A stretch of DNA of 64,000 nucleotides from Legionella sp. (lineage in GTDB: Bacteria; Pseudomonadota; Gammaproteobacteria; Legionellales; Legionellaceae). The translations under genes were made by a program, and so were the position numbers. Location: NCBI GenBank assembly GCA_013911415.1, contig JACETI010000004.1, forward strand, positions 1 through 64,000. The letters are read 5' to 3'. Shown here one piece after another: positions 20,701-30,108 of the stretch (position 1 is the stretch's first letter; every line of letters begins with the position of its first letter). Under the pieces are notes generated by a model. The model had not been told where the DNA came from. It worked only from the letters and a program-made list of their open reading frames with translations, and made no database searches.

Positions 20701-21855
20701 TTAAACAAGGGTAACCAATAACTCATTGGCATAGGCATGGCCCTGTGATGTCATTTGCCAATGCCTGTCACTGATTTGGATCCAGCCTTTTTCAGCAAAA
20801 GGCTCAAGCTGTTTTCTTAAAAGAGAAGAAGGGAGGCTTGTCCTTTCCTCAAATAATTCAAAGGGGATAGGTTGATATAAACGGGTAGTATTTAACATGA
20901 ATTCGAAAATGATAGCGGAGGTTGAAACGTCTTTTTTTTCGGTCAAGAAAGGGGTTTCTTCTGCTAGGTATTGGTTAGGTTGTCGATGCTTTTGAGTGCG
21001 GTATATCTTCCCGGTAGGATCAGTGAGCTTGCCGTGAGCACCTGCACCTATCCCGTAATAATCCCCAAAAAGCCAGTAGTTTAAATTATGCTGGGCCTGC
21101 CGATTTGGCTGCGAGAAAGCGGATACTTCGTAATGTTCAAAGCCAGCACCAGCGAGCTGCCCACGACCTTCTGTTTCTAAAGTGCTGAGTATATGTTCCA
21201 AAGGCAAAGGCGGAGGTCGTTTGTAAAAGACGGTATTGGGCTCTAATGTTAACTGATACCAAGACAAATGTTCGGGCCGATGTGAAAGCGCAGTTTGAAT
21301 GTCATGCAGGCCATCGGCAACGGTTTGTTCGGGTAAGCCGTACATGAGATCAAGATTAATATTATCAAAACCGGCCTCGCGTGCTATATGGATTGCGCGA
21401 CGGGCATCGTCATCATCATGGATTCGTCCTAAGGCTTTCAGATGCTTGGCATTAAAACTTTGAATCCCAAGGGATAAACGATTAATGCCTAGCTGCCGAT
21501 AGTCACGGAAACGCACCTGATCGATGGTGCCAGGATTGGCTTCGAGGGTGATTTCAATTGTTGAATCAAATGGTACCCATTTTTGAAGCGCTTCAAAAAA
21601 ATGCTCGTAGGCAGCAGCACCAAATAAACTGGGCGTGCCCCCACCAATAAAAATTGAATGGAGGCAATGCGTAGGAGAATCCTCAAAGTCTCTTTTAAAA
21701 TCAGCTAAAAGTGCTTTAATATAAGAGGACTCAGGCAGTACGCTCGGTGCTTTGTGTGAATTAAAATCACAGTAGGGACATTTTCGAACGCACCATGGTA
21801 TATGGACATAAAGCGCTGTAGGAATCGTTTTTAAGTGTGAATGATCGGGTATCAT
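20701..21855 (-). CDS. hemW: Radical SAM protein HemW
   Basis: HemW is related to the oxygen-independent coproporphyrinogen III oxidase HemN but acts as a heme-binding chaperone for respiratory enzymes. The radical SAM cluster motif is CVRKCPYC (CxxxCxxC) near residue 22, followed by the FIGGGTPS motif and a C-terminal HemN-type domain. The length (384 aa) and the CxxxCxxC motif without HemN's extra N-terminal Cys region favour HemW. It converges on the coiled-coil gene and is divergent from mdh. Confidence 0.9.
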   Translation of the reverse strand: MIPDHSHLKTIPTALYVHIPWCVRKCPYCDFNSHKAPSVLPESSYIKALLADFKRDFEDSPTHCLHSIFIGGGTPSLFGAAAYEHFFEALQKWVPFDSTIEITLEANPGTIDQVRFRDYRQLGINRLSLGIQSFNAKHLKALGRIHDDDDARRAIHIAREAGFDNINLDLMYGLPEQTVADGLHDIQTALSHRPEHLSWYQLTLEPNTVFYKRPPPLPLEHILSTLETEGRGQLAGAGFEHYEVSAFSQPNRQAQHNLNYWLFGDYYGIGAGAHGKLTDPTGKIYRTQKHRQPNQYLAEETPFLTEKKDVSTSAIIFEFMLNTTRLYQPIPFELFEERTSLPSSLLRKQLEPFAEKGWIQISDRHWQMTSQGHAYANELLVTLV

Positions 21856-21977
21856 GGCATTGCTAACAAATGCATACGTTTATATGATGCGATTGCACAT
21901 AGTATCATTTGTATTCATCGGCGACAAAGAAACGATGAGCACTGAAAGAACCTTGATCACATCCAAAGGAAGAATCA

Positions 21978-22973
21978 ATGAATAAACGCGTGAAAGTTGC
22001 CGTGACAGGCGCTGCTGGGCAAATCGGTTATGCCTTATTGTTCCGTATCGCTTCTGGCCAAATGTTTGGTCCTGAAACAGAGGTTGAATTAAGTCTGCTT
22101 GAATTGGAACAATCTTTACCTGCTTTGGAAGGCGTTGCGATGGAATTAGAAGATTGCGCCTTTCCTTTATTGAAGGGAATCGTCTGTACTTCTGACATCA
22201 ACAAAGCAATGAGTGGGGTTAACTGGGCTTTACTGATTGGTTCTATTCCGCGTAAACAAGGGATGGAGCGTTCGGATCTGTTACAAATGAATGGTAATAT
22301 TTTTACCAAACAAGGCAAAGCGATTAACGATAATGCAGCGGACGATGTACGAGTATTTGTTGTCGGCAATCCTTGTAATACAAATTGCTACATCGCGATG
22401 AATCATGCGCCCGATGTACCTAACGATCGTTTTTTTGCTATGACAATGCTAGATGAGTTACGCGCTCGTAGTCAGTTGGCAAAGAAAACAGGTGCCGCAG
22501 TTGATGCAATTCAAAACATGACGATCTGGGGTAACCATTCTTCAACCCAATACCCTGATTTTTATCATGCAAAAATCAATGGACTACCTGCAACCGGCGT
22601 CATCGATGATGAACGTTGGCTGAAAGAAAACTTTGTATCAACCGTGCAACAACGGGGAGCCGCTATTCTAAAGGCCCGGGGTGCATCTTCTGCTGCTTCG
22701 GCTGCTAATGCAATCATCCACAGCGTCAATTGTCTCACTCAGCCCACAGCACCAGCTGAATCTTTTTCAATGGCCCTTGCCTCCCGCGGCGAATATGGCG
22801 TAGATGAGGGATTAATTTTCTCTTTCCCTTGCCGTTTTTCTGCAGACGTCGGTGGATCTATAAAAGTATTGGAAGGCATTCGTTTTAATGAATACAGCCA
22901 AGATAAATTTAATCAAACGCTAGAAGAATTAAGACAAGAACGTGATACGGTAAAAGCTCTTGGCCTTCTATAA
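21978..22973 (+). CDS. mdh: Malate dehydrogenase
   Basis: This NAD-dependent enzyme interconverts malate and oxaloacetate in the TCA cycle. The N-terminal NAD-binding motif is [12 protein letters not shown]. The substrate Arg residues lie in [10 protein letters not shown], and the catalytic His is in [10 protein letters not shown] near residue 188. The length (331 aa) and motifs match the cytosolic-type (MDH type 2) family rather than the 312-residue E. coli enzyme. AAAGGA precedes the start. Confidence 0.95.
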   Translation: MNKRVKVAVTGAAGQIGYALLFRIASGQMFGPETEVELSLLELEQSLPALEGVAMELEDCAFPLLKGIVCTSDINKAMSGVNWALLIGSIPRKQGMERSDLLQMNGNIFTKQGKAINDNAADDVRVFVVGNPCNTNCYIAMNHAPDVPNDRFFAMTMLDELRARSQLAKKTGAAVDAIQNMTIWGNHSSTQYPDFYHAKINGLPATGVIDDERWLKENFVSTVQQRGAAILKARGASSAASAANAIIHSVNCLTQPTAPAESFSMALASRGEYGVDEGLIFSFPCRFSADVGGSIKVLEGIRFNEYSQDKFNQTLEELRQERDTVKALGLL

Positions 22974-23057
22974 TTAAAGCGAACGATTAAATTTAACCTT
23001 TGCTAAGGATTGATGTTCTAGGGCATTGGCTAAATAGGCAAATGAGGATGGAGAATA

Positions 23058-23321
23058 ATGGCTGCTGGTGATTTTTCTGCGACTGCTCATTGGCGTGATT
23101 CTGCAAGAAGTGCGCGGTTCTTTTTAGTCGATGCCCGGGCGGCATTTCCGATTTTTTTATTTTTAATGCATATTCGAATTTGGACAGGAATAATGGTGCT
23201 CGTGTCGGCTGTTTTTTTTGGCATTATCGAGCATTATGGTTTTACTGTTCCTATCTTCTTAAGGTGGCTCAGAAGTTTTTTAGCGGGCCCTATTAAAAGC
23301 GCTCAACCTTGGTGGAAATAA
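23058..23321 (+). CDS. icmT: Type IVB secretion protein IcmT
   Basis: IcmT is a small inner-membrane protein of the Dot/Icm system, needed for secretion and, in Legionella, for egress from the host cell. This 87-residue protein shows the family features: an N-terminal HWRDSARSARFF segment, the VDARAAFP motif, a hydrophobic stretch of about 40 residues, and a final Pro-Trp-Trp-Lys. The Legionella protein is 86 aa. It lies 4 bases upstream of icmS, the conserved icmT-icmS order. The genes that follow in Legionella (icmR, icmQ, icmP) are absent here. Confidence 0.93.
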   Translation: MAAGDFSATAHWRDSARSARFFLVDARAAFPIFLFLMHIRIWTGIMVLVSAVFFGIIEHYGFTVPIFLRWLRSFLAGPIKSAQPWWK

Positions 23322-23325
23322 CCCT

Positions 23326-23670
23326 ATGGAGACAGACTTACGTAAGAGTTTGAGTTTACTAGCGGGTCACATGAAGGCCAAATTCTATCTAAATAATCAG
23401 TTCATTGGCTATCCTGAAGTTTTTTCAGAAACAGGGCTTTTGCCTGCAATTGCTCGACGAGCTGACATGCTGTGCTCCCTTTGCTTGGGGTACGGTTTGG
23501 GGGTCACCTTTAGTGAAGCCGAAGATGCCCTGCTTAATATGAGGGTTGTTTTTGATGATGTGACGCCAAATTCGTTAAGGCTTCTCTGTATGGCGGATGT
23601 TATTAACGAGTTAGTACAAGGTGGGCCCAGCAAAGATCACACCCCCCTTGATGAGTTAATGTATGATTAA
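23326..23670 (+). CDS. icmS: Type IVB secretion adaptor IcmS
   Basis: IcmS is a small acidic cytoplasmic adaptor that pairs with IcmW (and LvgA in Legionella) to bring a subset of effectors to the coupling complex. The protein is 114 aa, identical in length to Legionella IcmS, and contains the typical LGYGLGVTFSEAEDALLNM region. IcmW is not encoded in this window. The gene is probably co-transcribed with icmT. Downstream the order breaks off and an LRR protein gene follows. Confidence 0.93.
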   Translation: METDLRKSLSLLAGHMKAKFYLNNQFIGYPEVFSETGLLPAIARRADMLCSLCLGYGLGVTFSEAEDALLNMRVVFDDVTPNSLRLLCMADVINELVQGGPSKDHTPLDELMYD

Positions 23671-23925
23671 CGCACTTAGTTTTGAATAGGGCAATTAAGC
23701 CAGCATAAAAGCCTGCGCTTACTAGGTGATAACCCTATGTCCAAAAAATCTTTTTTGCCGCGCTTTCCTCGATTCCTTGGCCAAGGCATTCATCGCACTG
23801 ATATTTCCTAGACAAATCGCCTGACCAATAAATACTGATTTGCGTCAAAAATAACTTACTTCATTGATTTTTTGCTAAATTTGTTGTAAATTTATACTAT
23901 AACAAATTAGTTTGCTGGGGGCGTC

Positions 23926-25806
23926 ATGCCTTTAGAGAAGTTATTATTTAACAACTTAAAAAAAGATTATGAGAAATGTATTGATGCTGATAATACCCTC
24001 CATATTTTATTACATATAGGGTTTAATAAAACGTATACAGATGCCATTGTAGAGGTATTGAAAAAAAGACCAATTAAAACGCTTGTCATTTCGAAAGGCA
24101 CTACTAACGAGTTAGTGAATGCACGTCTTGAAGAATTGATGGTTGGTGCTCAAAATGATGCAGTACAGCTTGAGAAAATTTGTTTCGACAAGGTTAAGCT
24201 TTTTTCGACCGATTTAAAAATATCTTTAGATATGCTTCAGGAAACCCAGGTTAAAACTTTGTCATTCAACAACGTACCCTCTATATCAAAGATATTGATG
24301 CCACTGGAATTTACTAAAAATTCCCCAATAGAAGCGATTGAATTTAACTGCAGTGACATGAGAAGTGAAGATATCAATTCTATAGGAGACCATTTAATCA
24401 GCAGCGCGGTAACTAAACTAACTATCGCGGAGTGCTATTTTTTGACTCAAAGTTTTGACAGTTTGCTGGCCCAGATTGAGCGACTCAATCTTTCTTCTCT
24501 GAAACTAAGTCATATTGGTTTTTTAGAGGATAAGATCTGGGAATTTAGACATTACGAACAATTAATGTCAGTTGAAAGCTTAGACCTAACGAATCATCGA
24601 CTTGATCCAAGAGCATTGTTAAAAGCGCTTCTAATGGATGGAAGTAAGACAAAAACGCTTTCATTAAATAAGTGTGGAATAACGGAACAGATGTTTGAGA
24701 TATTATGTTTGCCATTTCAGGCGCAAGATCAATACCCAGAAGAAGCACACATTGACGGGAAGACTCTCTTTGATACCCCTGTTGAAGTATTGAATTTGGC
24801 CGATAATCAATTGGGGGATCGATCACTTCAGCGTTTTGTGGATCTTATGGTCAAAATCCAGAAAAAAAGAGTGGAAGCTCTGGAAGCTTATAAAAATCAA
24901 CACCCAAATGCGTTACCGGGCGATGGCCCATCTCTGAATAAACAGCACAAAATCAAAGAAATTGGATTTAGAAGTAACAATCTGACCGATGAAAGCATCC
25001 TGTATTTAAGCCAACACATATACTCACAATTACTACCTGCTACTTGGGATCTGAGAAATAACAAATTCAGTCAAGAAGGAACGGACGCCCTTGCAGATGC
25101 TATTCGCCCCGGAACTGTGAATACTACTTTAGATATACGTCTGGATCCTGCATCTGACTCAGTGAATAAAGCTTTGGCAAATAATAGAAAGCTGCACGAG
25201 GACATTAAAAAATTGTTACGAATGGTAAATGTTTATATCTGGGCCGATATAAAAGAGGCTCTAAAGAGTGATAAAAAACCTCCGATCCATAAGTACATGC
25301 AGCTAATAAATTTCATAGTGGGTGATGCTGAAAAAATGCCTCATTATTTAAAACAGCGACTCACAGCGGATATTGAGAGAATGTATGTGCTTGCATTAGA
25401 ATTTTATCAAACCATGCAGATTCTTCCTCCTGCTAACCTAGCGGTTGAGCTTGCACAGAAGGTCGAAGAGGGGTTGAAGTTAACAAGTTCCAAGGTAGCA
25501 AATGATATCGATCCACAGCACGACATAAAAAAACAGTCGTCACCTGAAAGTATTATTCCTACTCAAAAACGGGCTGAAAAACCTGCTACTGAGTCAAAAA
25601 AAATTGCCGACAACTCAGCTCCTGCGGAGTCTAGACCGCAAAAAAGTCATGGTCGATTGTTTGACCAAGCAAACAAGCAAGCCACCGCAGGCTTTAGTAG
25701 GCATGTCAAACAACAGAGTCAACAAAATAATAACGAGAATGATAAGAAGAAGGGATCTAAAAAGGATAGAGACAATAATTGCGATGTTAAATGCAATATA
25801 TTCTAA
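23926..25806 (+). CDS. Leucine-rich-repeat protein with C-terminal CaaX box, candidate effector
   Basis: This 626-residue protein has irregular leucine-rich repeats of the ribonuclease-inhibitor type at about residues 105-390. Clear examples are VESLDLTNHRL (near 215), TKTLSLNKCGI, VEVLNLADNQL (near 285), IKEIGFRSNNL (near 345) and ATWDLRNNKF (near 372). A helical region follows, then a disordered Lys/Gln/Asn-rich tail. The last residues are CDVKCNIF: the final four (Cys-Asn-Ile-Phe) fit a eukaryotic CaaX prenylation box after a polybasic stretch. Such boxes are used by Legionella effectors to reach host membranes. No signal peptide is seen. It follows icmTS by 255 bases, with a TATACT box 27 nt before the start. 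Confidence 0.85.
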   Translation: MPLEKLLFNNLKKDYEKCIDADNTLHILLHIGFNKTYTDAIVEVLKKRPIKTLVISKGTTNELVNARLEELMVGAQNDAVQLEKICFDKVKLFSTDLKISLDMLQETQVKTLSFNNVPSISKILMPLEFTKNSPIEAIEFNCSDMRSEDINSIGDHLISSAVTKLTIAECYFLTQSFDSLLAQIERLNLSSLKLSHIGFLEDKIWEFRHYEQLMSVESLDLTNHRLDPRALLKALLMDGSKTKTLSLNKCGITEQMFEILCLPFQAQDQYPEEAHIDGKTLFDTPVEVLNLADNQLGDRSLQRFVDLMVKIQKKRVEALEAYKNQHPNALPGDGPSLNKQHKIKEIGFRSNNLTDESILYLSQHIYSQLLPATWDLRNNKFSQEGTDALADAIRPGTVNTTLDIRLDPASDSVNKALANNRKLHEDIKKLLRMVNVYIWADIKEALKSDKKPPIHKYMQLINFIVGDAEKMPHYLKQRLTADIERMYVLALEFYQTMQILPPANLAVELAQKVEEGLKLTSSKVANDIDPQHDIKKQSSPESIIPTQKRAEKPATESKKIADNSAPAESRPQKSHGRLFDQANKQATAGFSRHVKQQSQQNNNENDKKKGSKKDRDNNCDVKCNIF

Positions 25807-25913
25807 GGATCTAGGGTCTTTTTTCAGCCAAATAACAGTACAAGCTATATAAATAGCCAACTCAATATAGTAGTTCAAACTTGATCGGACAGTTACCGGC
25901 TCAGCTTATCAGT

Positions 25914-25942
25914 TTGAGAGTACACCTATTTGGGTGTATAAT
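25914..25942 (+). promoter_or_regulatory. Toxin-antitoxin promoter with internal operator palindrome
   Basis: TTGAGA at 25914-25919 and a consensus TATAAT at 25937-25942 lie 17 bases apart. Between and partly overlapping them is an exact inverted repeat, TACACC (25921-25926) and GGTGTA (25933-25938), with a 6-base spacer. This is the placement expected for autorepression by the HTH antitoxin encoded downstream. Confidence 0.7.
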
Positions 25943-25974
25943 TAGATTTACATAATAACAATTATAATAATACT

Positions 25975-26257
25975 GTGATAACTCAGGTTGAGATAACAAA
26001 AAAAGCGTTAAAAGATTTGAAAAAGACGCCTTCTTATATACAGCAAAAAATTTCGCGTGTGGTTAGTGGCGGTCAGCAAAATGGGTGTGGAAAACACTAG
26101 AAAAAGTATCGGATGGCACGATGAACCTTTACTGGGCAAAAGAAAAGACCAGCGATCAATTCGGCTAAATAAGCAATGGCGAGCCATTTACGCTCTAAAA
26201 AAGAATGGACAAATTGAACTGATTGAAATTTTGGAGATAACACCTCATGACTATTAA
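25975..26257 (+). pseudogene. higB: HigB/RelE-type toxin gene, frameshifted in an A6 run
   Basis: Two overlapping frames together encode a RelE-fold mRNA interferase of the HigB type. The first frame starts at GTG 25975 (ITKKALKDLKKTPSYIQQK) and stops at 26099. The second continues as WLVAVSKMGVEN, DEPLLGKRKDQRSIRL, YRAIYALK-like (WRAIYALK) and ends HDY at 26257, all family-typical. The frames join at six A residues (26045-26050): removing one A would restore a 93-residue protein, the usual length. So the gene is either inactive, phase-variable, rescued by slippage, or the base is a sequencing error. It overlaps the antitoxin start by 11 nt. Confidence 0.8.
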
Positions 26258-26567
26258 TAGGAACCAGAATGTCGATGCCTTAGAAGCAACCCAAACGCTC
26301 TGGGAGGAAATGACATTTGGTGGGCTCATCAAATCCCTGCGCGTTTGTGATGAAATCACCCAATCTGATCTGGCAAAAAAAATAGGCGTCTCTAAACAAT
26401 TCTTAAGTGATGTCGAGCATGATCGCAAAGATATTGGCATAAGCTTTGCGAAAAAAATAGCCGATGCTCTTGGCTATCCAATCGAATCTTTCCTTGAATT
26501 AATCATCAAAGATCAACTTCGAAAACAGAACCTTCATTATAAAGTGGAGTTGAAAAAAGTTTCTTAG
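26247..26567 (+). CDS. higA: HigA-type antitoxin, XRE-family HTH regulator
   Basis: This 106-residue protein has a helix-turn-helix of the Cro/C1 (XRE) type at about residues 38-80: TQSDLAKKIGVSKQFLSDVEHDRK. It would neutralise the upstream RelE-type toxin and repress the shared promoter through the TACACC/GGTGTA palindrome. The start overlaps the toxin gene's end by 11 nt in another frame (toxin first, antitoxin second, as in higBA). Unlike the toxin it is intact. Confidence 0.88.
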   Translation: MTINRNQNVDALEATQTLWEEMTFGGLIKSLRVCDEITQSDLAKKIGVSKQFLSDVEHDRKDIGISFAKKIADALGYPIESFLELIIKDQLRKQNLHYKVELKKVS

Positions 26568-26654
26568 ACACCCTTTGTGTTTGAAACGGAATTTTCACTC
26601 AATCAAAAGCGTTGCAGAAACGTTGAAACTTCGATCGTTTCTATAATAGCGTGG

Positions 26655-26710
26655 GTTTTTAGTTTTTAGTTTTTAGTTTTTAGCTCTTAGATCTTAGATC
26701 TTAGATCTTA
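26655..26710. repeat. Eight tandem 7-bp repeats
   Basis: Eight consecutive heptamers: four GTTTTTA, one GCTCTTA and three GATCTTA. The change in unit type along the array suggests stepwise copying by slippage. It lies between the antitoxin gene and the 3' end of the MMPL gene, outside coding sequence. Copy number may vary between strains. Confidence 0.85.
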
Positions 26711-26736
26711 TTCTAAAAAACAAAATGAGATGGGAT

Positions 26737-28950
26737 CTAGCACTTCGGTAAAATCTTATCGAGCCATCGCGGCAGGTACCAATTCCATTTTTCCAATAGG
26801 ACCATCGTTGCAGGTACTAGGATAGTACGAATGAGAAAGGCATCCACAAAAATAGCGACTGCAATGCCAAGCCCAAACGCTTTGACAAGCACAACGTCGG
26901 CGACGAGAAATGCACAGCAGACACTAATGACAATAATAGCGGCACTGGTGATAATTCGGCTTGTTTTTTCAATTCCAAAAATAATACTGGCTTTATTATT
27001 CCCTAAGCGCTCGTAAGCTTCTCGTATACGACTCAATAAAAATACTTCGTAATCCATTGAAAACCCGAACAAAGCACAGAAAATAATGACAAGGAGGCTA
27101 ATGTCTAACATTCCTTGTGGTGCAAAATTTAAGTACTTATGTAAATAACCCTCTTGAAAGATTAAAACCAATGCCCCGTAACTTGCGCTGAGGCTAAGTA
27201 TATTCATCAACAGTGCTTTAAAAGGTAAGAAAACAGATCGTAATAACAATAGTAGAATCAAGTAAGTTGAAACCATAATCCAAAGAATAGCATATGGAAT
27301 GCGTTGCCAAATCGTGGTTAATAAGTCTTGATTGCTCACAGGTGTGCCGGTTAGTTTGATAGTCATATTTCGGGGGGCTTTTTGACGGCGAATTTTTTTA
27401 ATCAGAGTGCGCGTTTGAGCATCGTTTACCGCATGACGACTGATAATGGTCATGACTGTAAAATCATGGCCGGTTGTTGTATCGAGCAGCGTTTTTAGTT
27501 CAGGCGAAAGCTGTTTGTAAGGCAGCCCATAGATGTGCTGATATTCTGCTTTCGTTCGTGAAGGGGAAGTGGAGACAATGCTGTCTGTTCGTTTAACCAA
27601 CGGGTATTGTTTGATTTTTTTGGCTAAATCGTACAGTTTAGAAATATTATCTTTTGCGAGGATATTATGATTGCTCTCCACCAATAATGTGATAGGAGTT
27701 AGTTCATTAATATCAAACTTGTCTTCATATTTATCAAAAAATAATCGATGCTGAGAGTTGTCGGGTAAAATATGATAATCGGAAACGCCAAAATGAGTGG
27801 AAAGAAAAGGATAACCTAATAGCAGAAGGAAACAGAGAATAGAGCAAAAATATAATAGCGGACGACGCGTAACTTTTTCAGCAAACTGATGCCAAAACCC
27901 GTCCCCTGATCGTTTGAAACGACTTAACAGATTACCGGTAATTTTATGACCTAAAACTGAAAGTATTGCAGGAAGAACAATAATGGCGTGAAGCATGGCG
28001 ATTAGTACTGCAATCATCCCGCCTGTGGCCACGGAAAATAAAATATTTACAGGGAAAATCAATAGCGCACTTAAACTTGCAAAAACAGCTAATCCACTAA
28101 AAAGAATGGCATGGCCTGCGGTTGCTTGGGTGATTGCGACAGCTTCTTGTTTGTCATTGGATGCAGCCAGCTCATCCCGAAATCGACTGATAATAAATAG
28201 AGCATAATCGAGACTTAGACACAAGCCTAACAGTAAGGCAATGTTTAAGGTAAAAATAGATAAGGTAAAAAAATGCCCTAAAAAATACAGACAACTTAGC
28301 ATCATCAGTGCTCCGCCACCGCCCAAAATTAACGGGATGCCGGCTGAAAGAAACGATCCAAATACCAACAAGAGAATAATCAATGCAATAGGGGTGGTCA
28401 CTAAATCGGATTTATAAAGATCGGTTTCTGTTTGTTTATTGACATGTTCTTCAAATAGAGACTCTCCACCGAGGATCATCTCCATGTTCTCTGGTTTTTT
28501 AAGCGTAGATTTAAACTGCTTTAATAACTTTTCGCTTAAAGGGTGGTTCCCTTTTAGGAGAACAACAGCATAAGCGGTATGCTTATCCTTAGAAATTTGC
28601 TGTTTATTATCCTGCGGTAAAACGATGCGATGCTTACGGGGAAAATCACTAAGGTCTGAAAGTGAGTGGCGAATTTTTCGATTAAAGTCAGCATCTGTCG
28701 CCTTTAGCTGAGTGCTGTGGTAAATGATAATAAATTTATTGTGATTAAGGTAACCAAGTTTCTTATCTAGATATTGTTGTGTACGGGTGCTGTCTGCAAT
28801 TTCTGAGGTCAGTCCTGTCGATTTAAAAGGTTTTAAAAGGTGTGGTAAAAGTGGCAAGCAGGCAATGACTGCACAGAGCCAGAGAAACAAGATCTGCCAG
28901 TGAAAGCGATAAATCCATTGTCCTAATCGGTAAAACAGGCTTCCTTGCAT
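26737..28950 (-). CDS. MMPL/RND-family transporter
   Basis: This 737-residue inner-membrane protein has the duplicated RND layout: a first helix near residue 20, a large external loop (about 45-185), five or six helices (about 185-350), then a second helix, loop and helix bundle. The Asp-containing helix motifs LCLSLDYALFIISRFRDE and FCALFGFSMDYEVFLLSRIRE mark the MMPL group, which uses proton flow to export lipids or drugs. Substrate unknown. The start at 28950 has AAGGA 11 nt upstream; a TTG at 28977 is an alternative. Confidence 0.88.
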   Translation of the reverse strand: MQGSLFYRLGQWIYRFHWQILFLWLCAVIACLPLLPHLLKPFKSTGLTSEIADSTRTQQYLDKKLGYLNHNKFIIIYHSTQLKATDADFNRKIRHSLSDLSDFPRKHRIVLPQDNKQQISKDKHTAYAVVLLKGNHPLSEKLLKQFKSTLKKPENMEMILGGESLFEEHVNKQTETDLYKSDLVTTPIALIILLLVFGSFLSAGIPLILGGGGALMMLSCLYFLGHFFTLSIFTLNIALLLGLCLSLDYALFIISRFRDELAASNDKQEAVAITQATAGHAILFSGLAVFASLSALLIFPVNILFSVATGGMIAVLIAMLHAIIVLPAILSVLGHKITGNLLSRFKRSGDGFWHQFAEKVTRRPLLYFCSILCFLLLLGYPFLSTHFGVSDYHILPDNSQHRLFFDKYEDKFDINELTPITLLVESNHNILAKDNISKLYDLAKKIKQYPLVKRTDSIVSTSPSRTKAEYQHIYGLPYKQLSPELKTLLDTTTGHDFTVMTIISRHAVNDAQTRTLIKKIRRQKAPRNMTIKLTGTPVSNQDLLTTIWQRIPYAILWIMVSTYLILLLLLRSVFLPFKALLMNILSLSASYGALVLIFQEGYLHKYLNFAPQGMLDISLLVIIFCALFGFSMDYEVFLLSRIREAYERLGNNKASIIFGIEKTSRIITSAAIIVISVCCAFLVADVVLVKAFGLGIAVAIFVDAFLIRTILVPATMVLLEKWNWYLPRWLDKILPKC

Positions 28951-29157
28951 GCGAATTGCTGTCCTTTTCCGAATCAATAATTGACGAAGTTCGATGTTTT
29001 ATAGCTTTATGTAATTAAGTTTAGTATAAAAAATACAAATGATTGGCACTCTATCAAATTAAAAAGCACTATGAGCTTGACAAAGTAAGATGATATTTTT
29101 GAAAATAAAGGGGAGGATTTGAAAAAACAGGGCTAATCAACCACATATTGAGAGAAT

Positions 29158-30108
29158 ATGGAAATCAAACGTCATAAAAAAACCAAGAGTTTAGACGTCA
29201 CCTACACGCTCAATACTCAAATTGCCTACCAGGCGTTCATTACCGAGCTAGTTTTTAAAAAAGATCCAAAGCCTACAGATAATCAAACGATTCCACGTGA
29301 TTTTTATCAAAAGGTTACACAGATCTATCGATACATTGAAAACAAAGAAAAAAATGCTCAAAACATACAAGGAGCGAAAGAAAAAGGCTCTTTATTTGAA
29401 GAAGAACAACGGTTTTATTGTAAGATACAGAAAAGTATAAAAAATTATCAACTCCCAACGATTACCTTCAAAGATTTAGTGACATTTTATCAAAATAAGA
29501 TTAAAGCCTTACCTGATGAAGAACAACAAATAGCCTTTATCAAAAATATTCAATGTGCTTTGACTGATACTAAAACGTCCCAGGGATTAACTTTTTTAAA
29601 ATCATTATCTTCAACATCTTGCCCTCAAGAGCAAGAAACTGTGTGTACATCAAGGTTTGTGAGGATAACTAAAAGAGATGATGTGCTTAGAATATGTTCA
29701 AAACTCTTTGGAGATTTTAGGTGGCAAAAGGAAACGCTTAGGTCCCATTTTAAAGCGTATTTTCAGGAGAAGATGATTGATCTAATCAAAAACCATTATC
29801 CTAAAAAAAATGCCTCGCAAGATTTTGAAGTATCTATCAATCAACTTTTTCAATTCTTAAACATAACAGGTCATTTAAATAATCCAACTAAATTATCAAC
29901 GACCCCTAATCGATTGGGTTGGTTAACGGATAGTTTAAAAAGTATGATGAAGGTAAAATTGAGCTGGTTTTATTCAAAACCGGAGCATAAAAACCCTAAC
30001 CAGGACCTCAAAGGTTTAATTCACGCTATCCAGAGCGATCATGAAAAAATTACTGCCTCTACGCCTCATGGGAAGAACGGTACGTTAGATTTTTTACCTA
30101 TTCTTTAG
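29158..30108 (+). CDS. Protein of unknown function, candidate effector
   Basis: I do not recognise this 316-residue protein. It is basic and hydrophilic, rich in Lys, Gln, Asn and Thr, mostly helical in appearance, without signal peptide or membrane helix. A GAGAG lies about 6 nt before the ATG. The 3' end overlaps the convergent M48 peptidase gene by 4 nt. Composition and isolation between housekeeping genes resemble the other orphan genes in this window, so a secreted substrate is possible but unproven. Confidence 0.7.
   Translation: MEIKRHKKTKSLDVTYTLNTQIAYQAFITELVFKKDPKPTDNQTIPRDFYQKVTQIYRYIENKEKNAQNIQGAKEKGSLFEEEQRFYCKIQKSIKNYQLPTITFKDLVTFYQNKIKALPDEEQQIAFIKNIQCALTDTKTSQGLTFLKSLSSTSCPQEQETVCTSRFVRITKRDDVLRICSKLFGDFRWQKETLRSHFKAYFQEKMIDLIKNHYPKKNASQDFEVSINQLFQFLNITGHLNNPTKLSTTPNRLGWLTDSLKSMMKVKLSWFYSKPEHKNPNQDLKGLIHAIQSDHEKITASTPHGKNGTLDFLPIL

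Noticed and set aside
23737-23811. 24-codon frame after icmS as a possible IcmR-type gene
   Set aside because: It is far too short, has no ribosome binding site, and no icmQ follows, which always accompanies IcmR-type genes.
25604-25852. Second frame across the end of the LRR gene
   Set aside because: It overlaps the CaaX-encoding end of the LRR gene, lacks a ribosome binding site, and its composition is that of a shifted reading of the Lys/Gln-rich tail.
26655-26710. CRISPR array
   Set aside because: The repeats are contiguous 7-mers with no spacers, and no cas genes are nearby.
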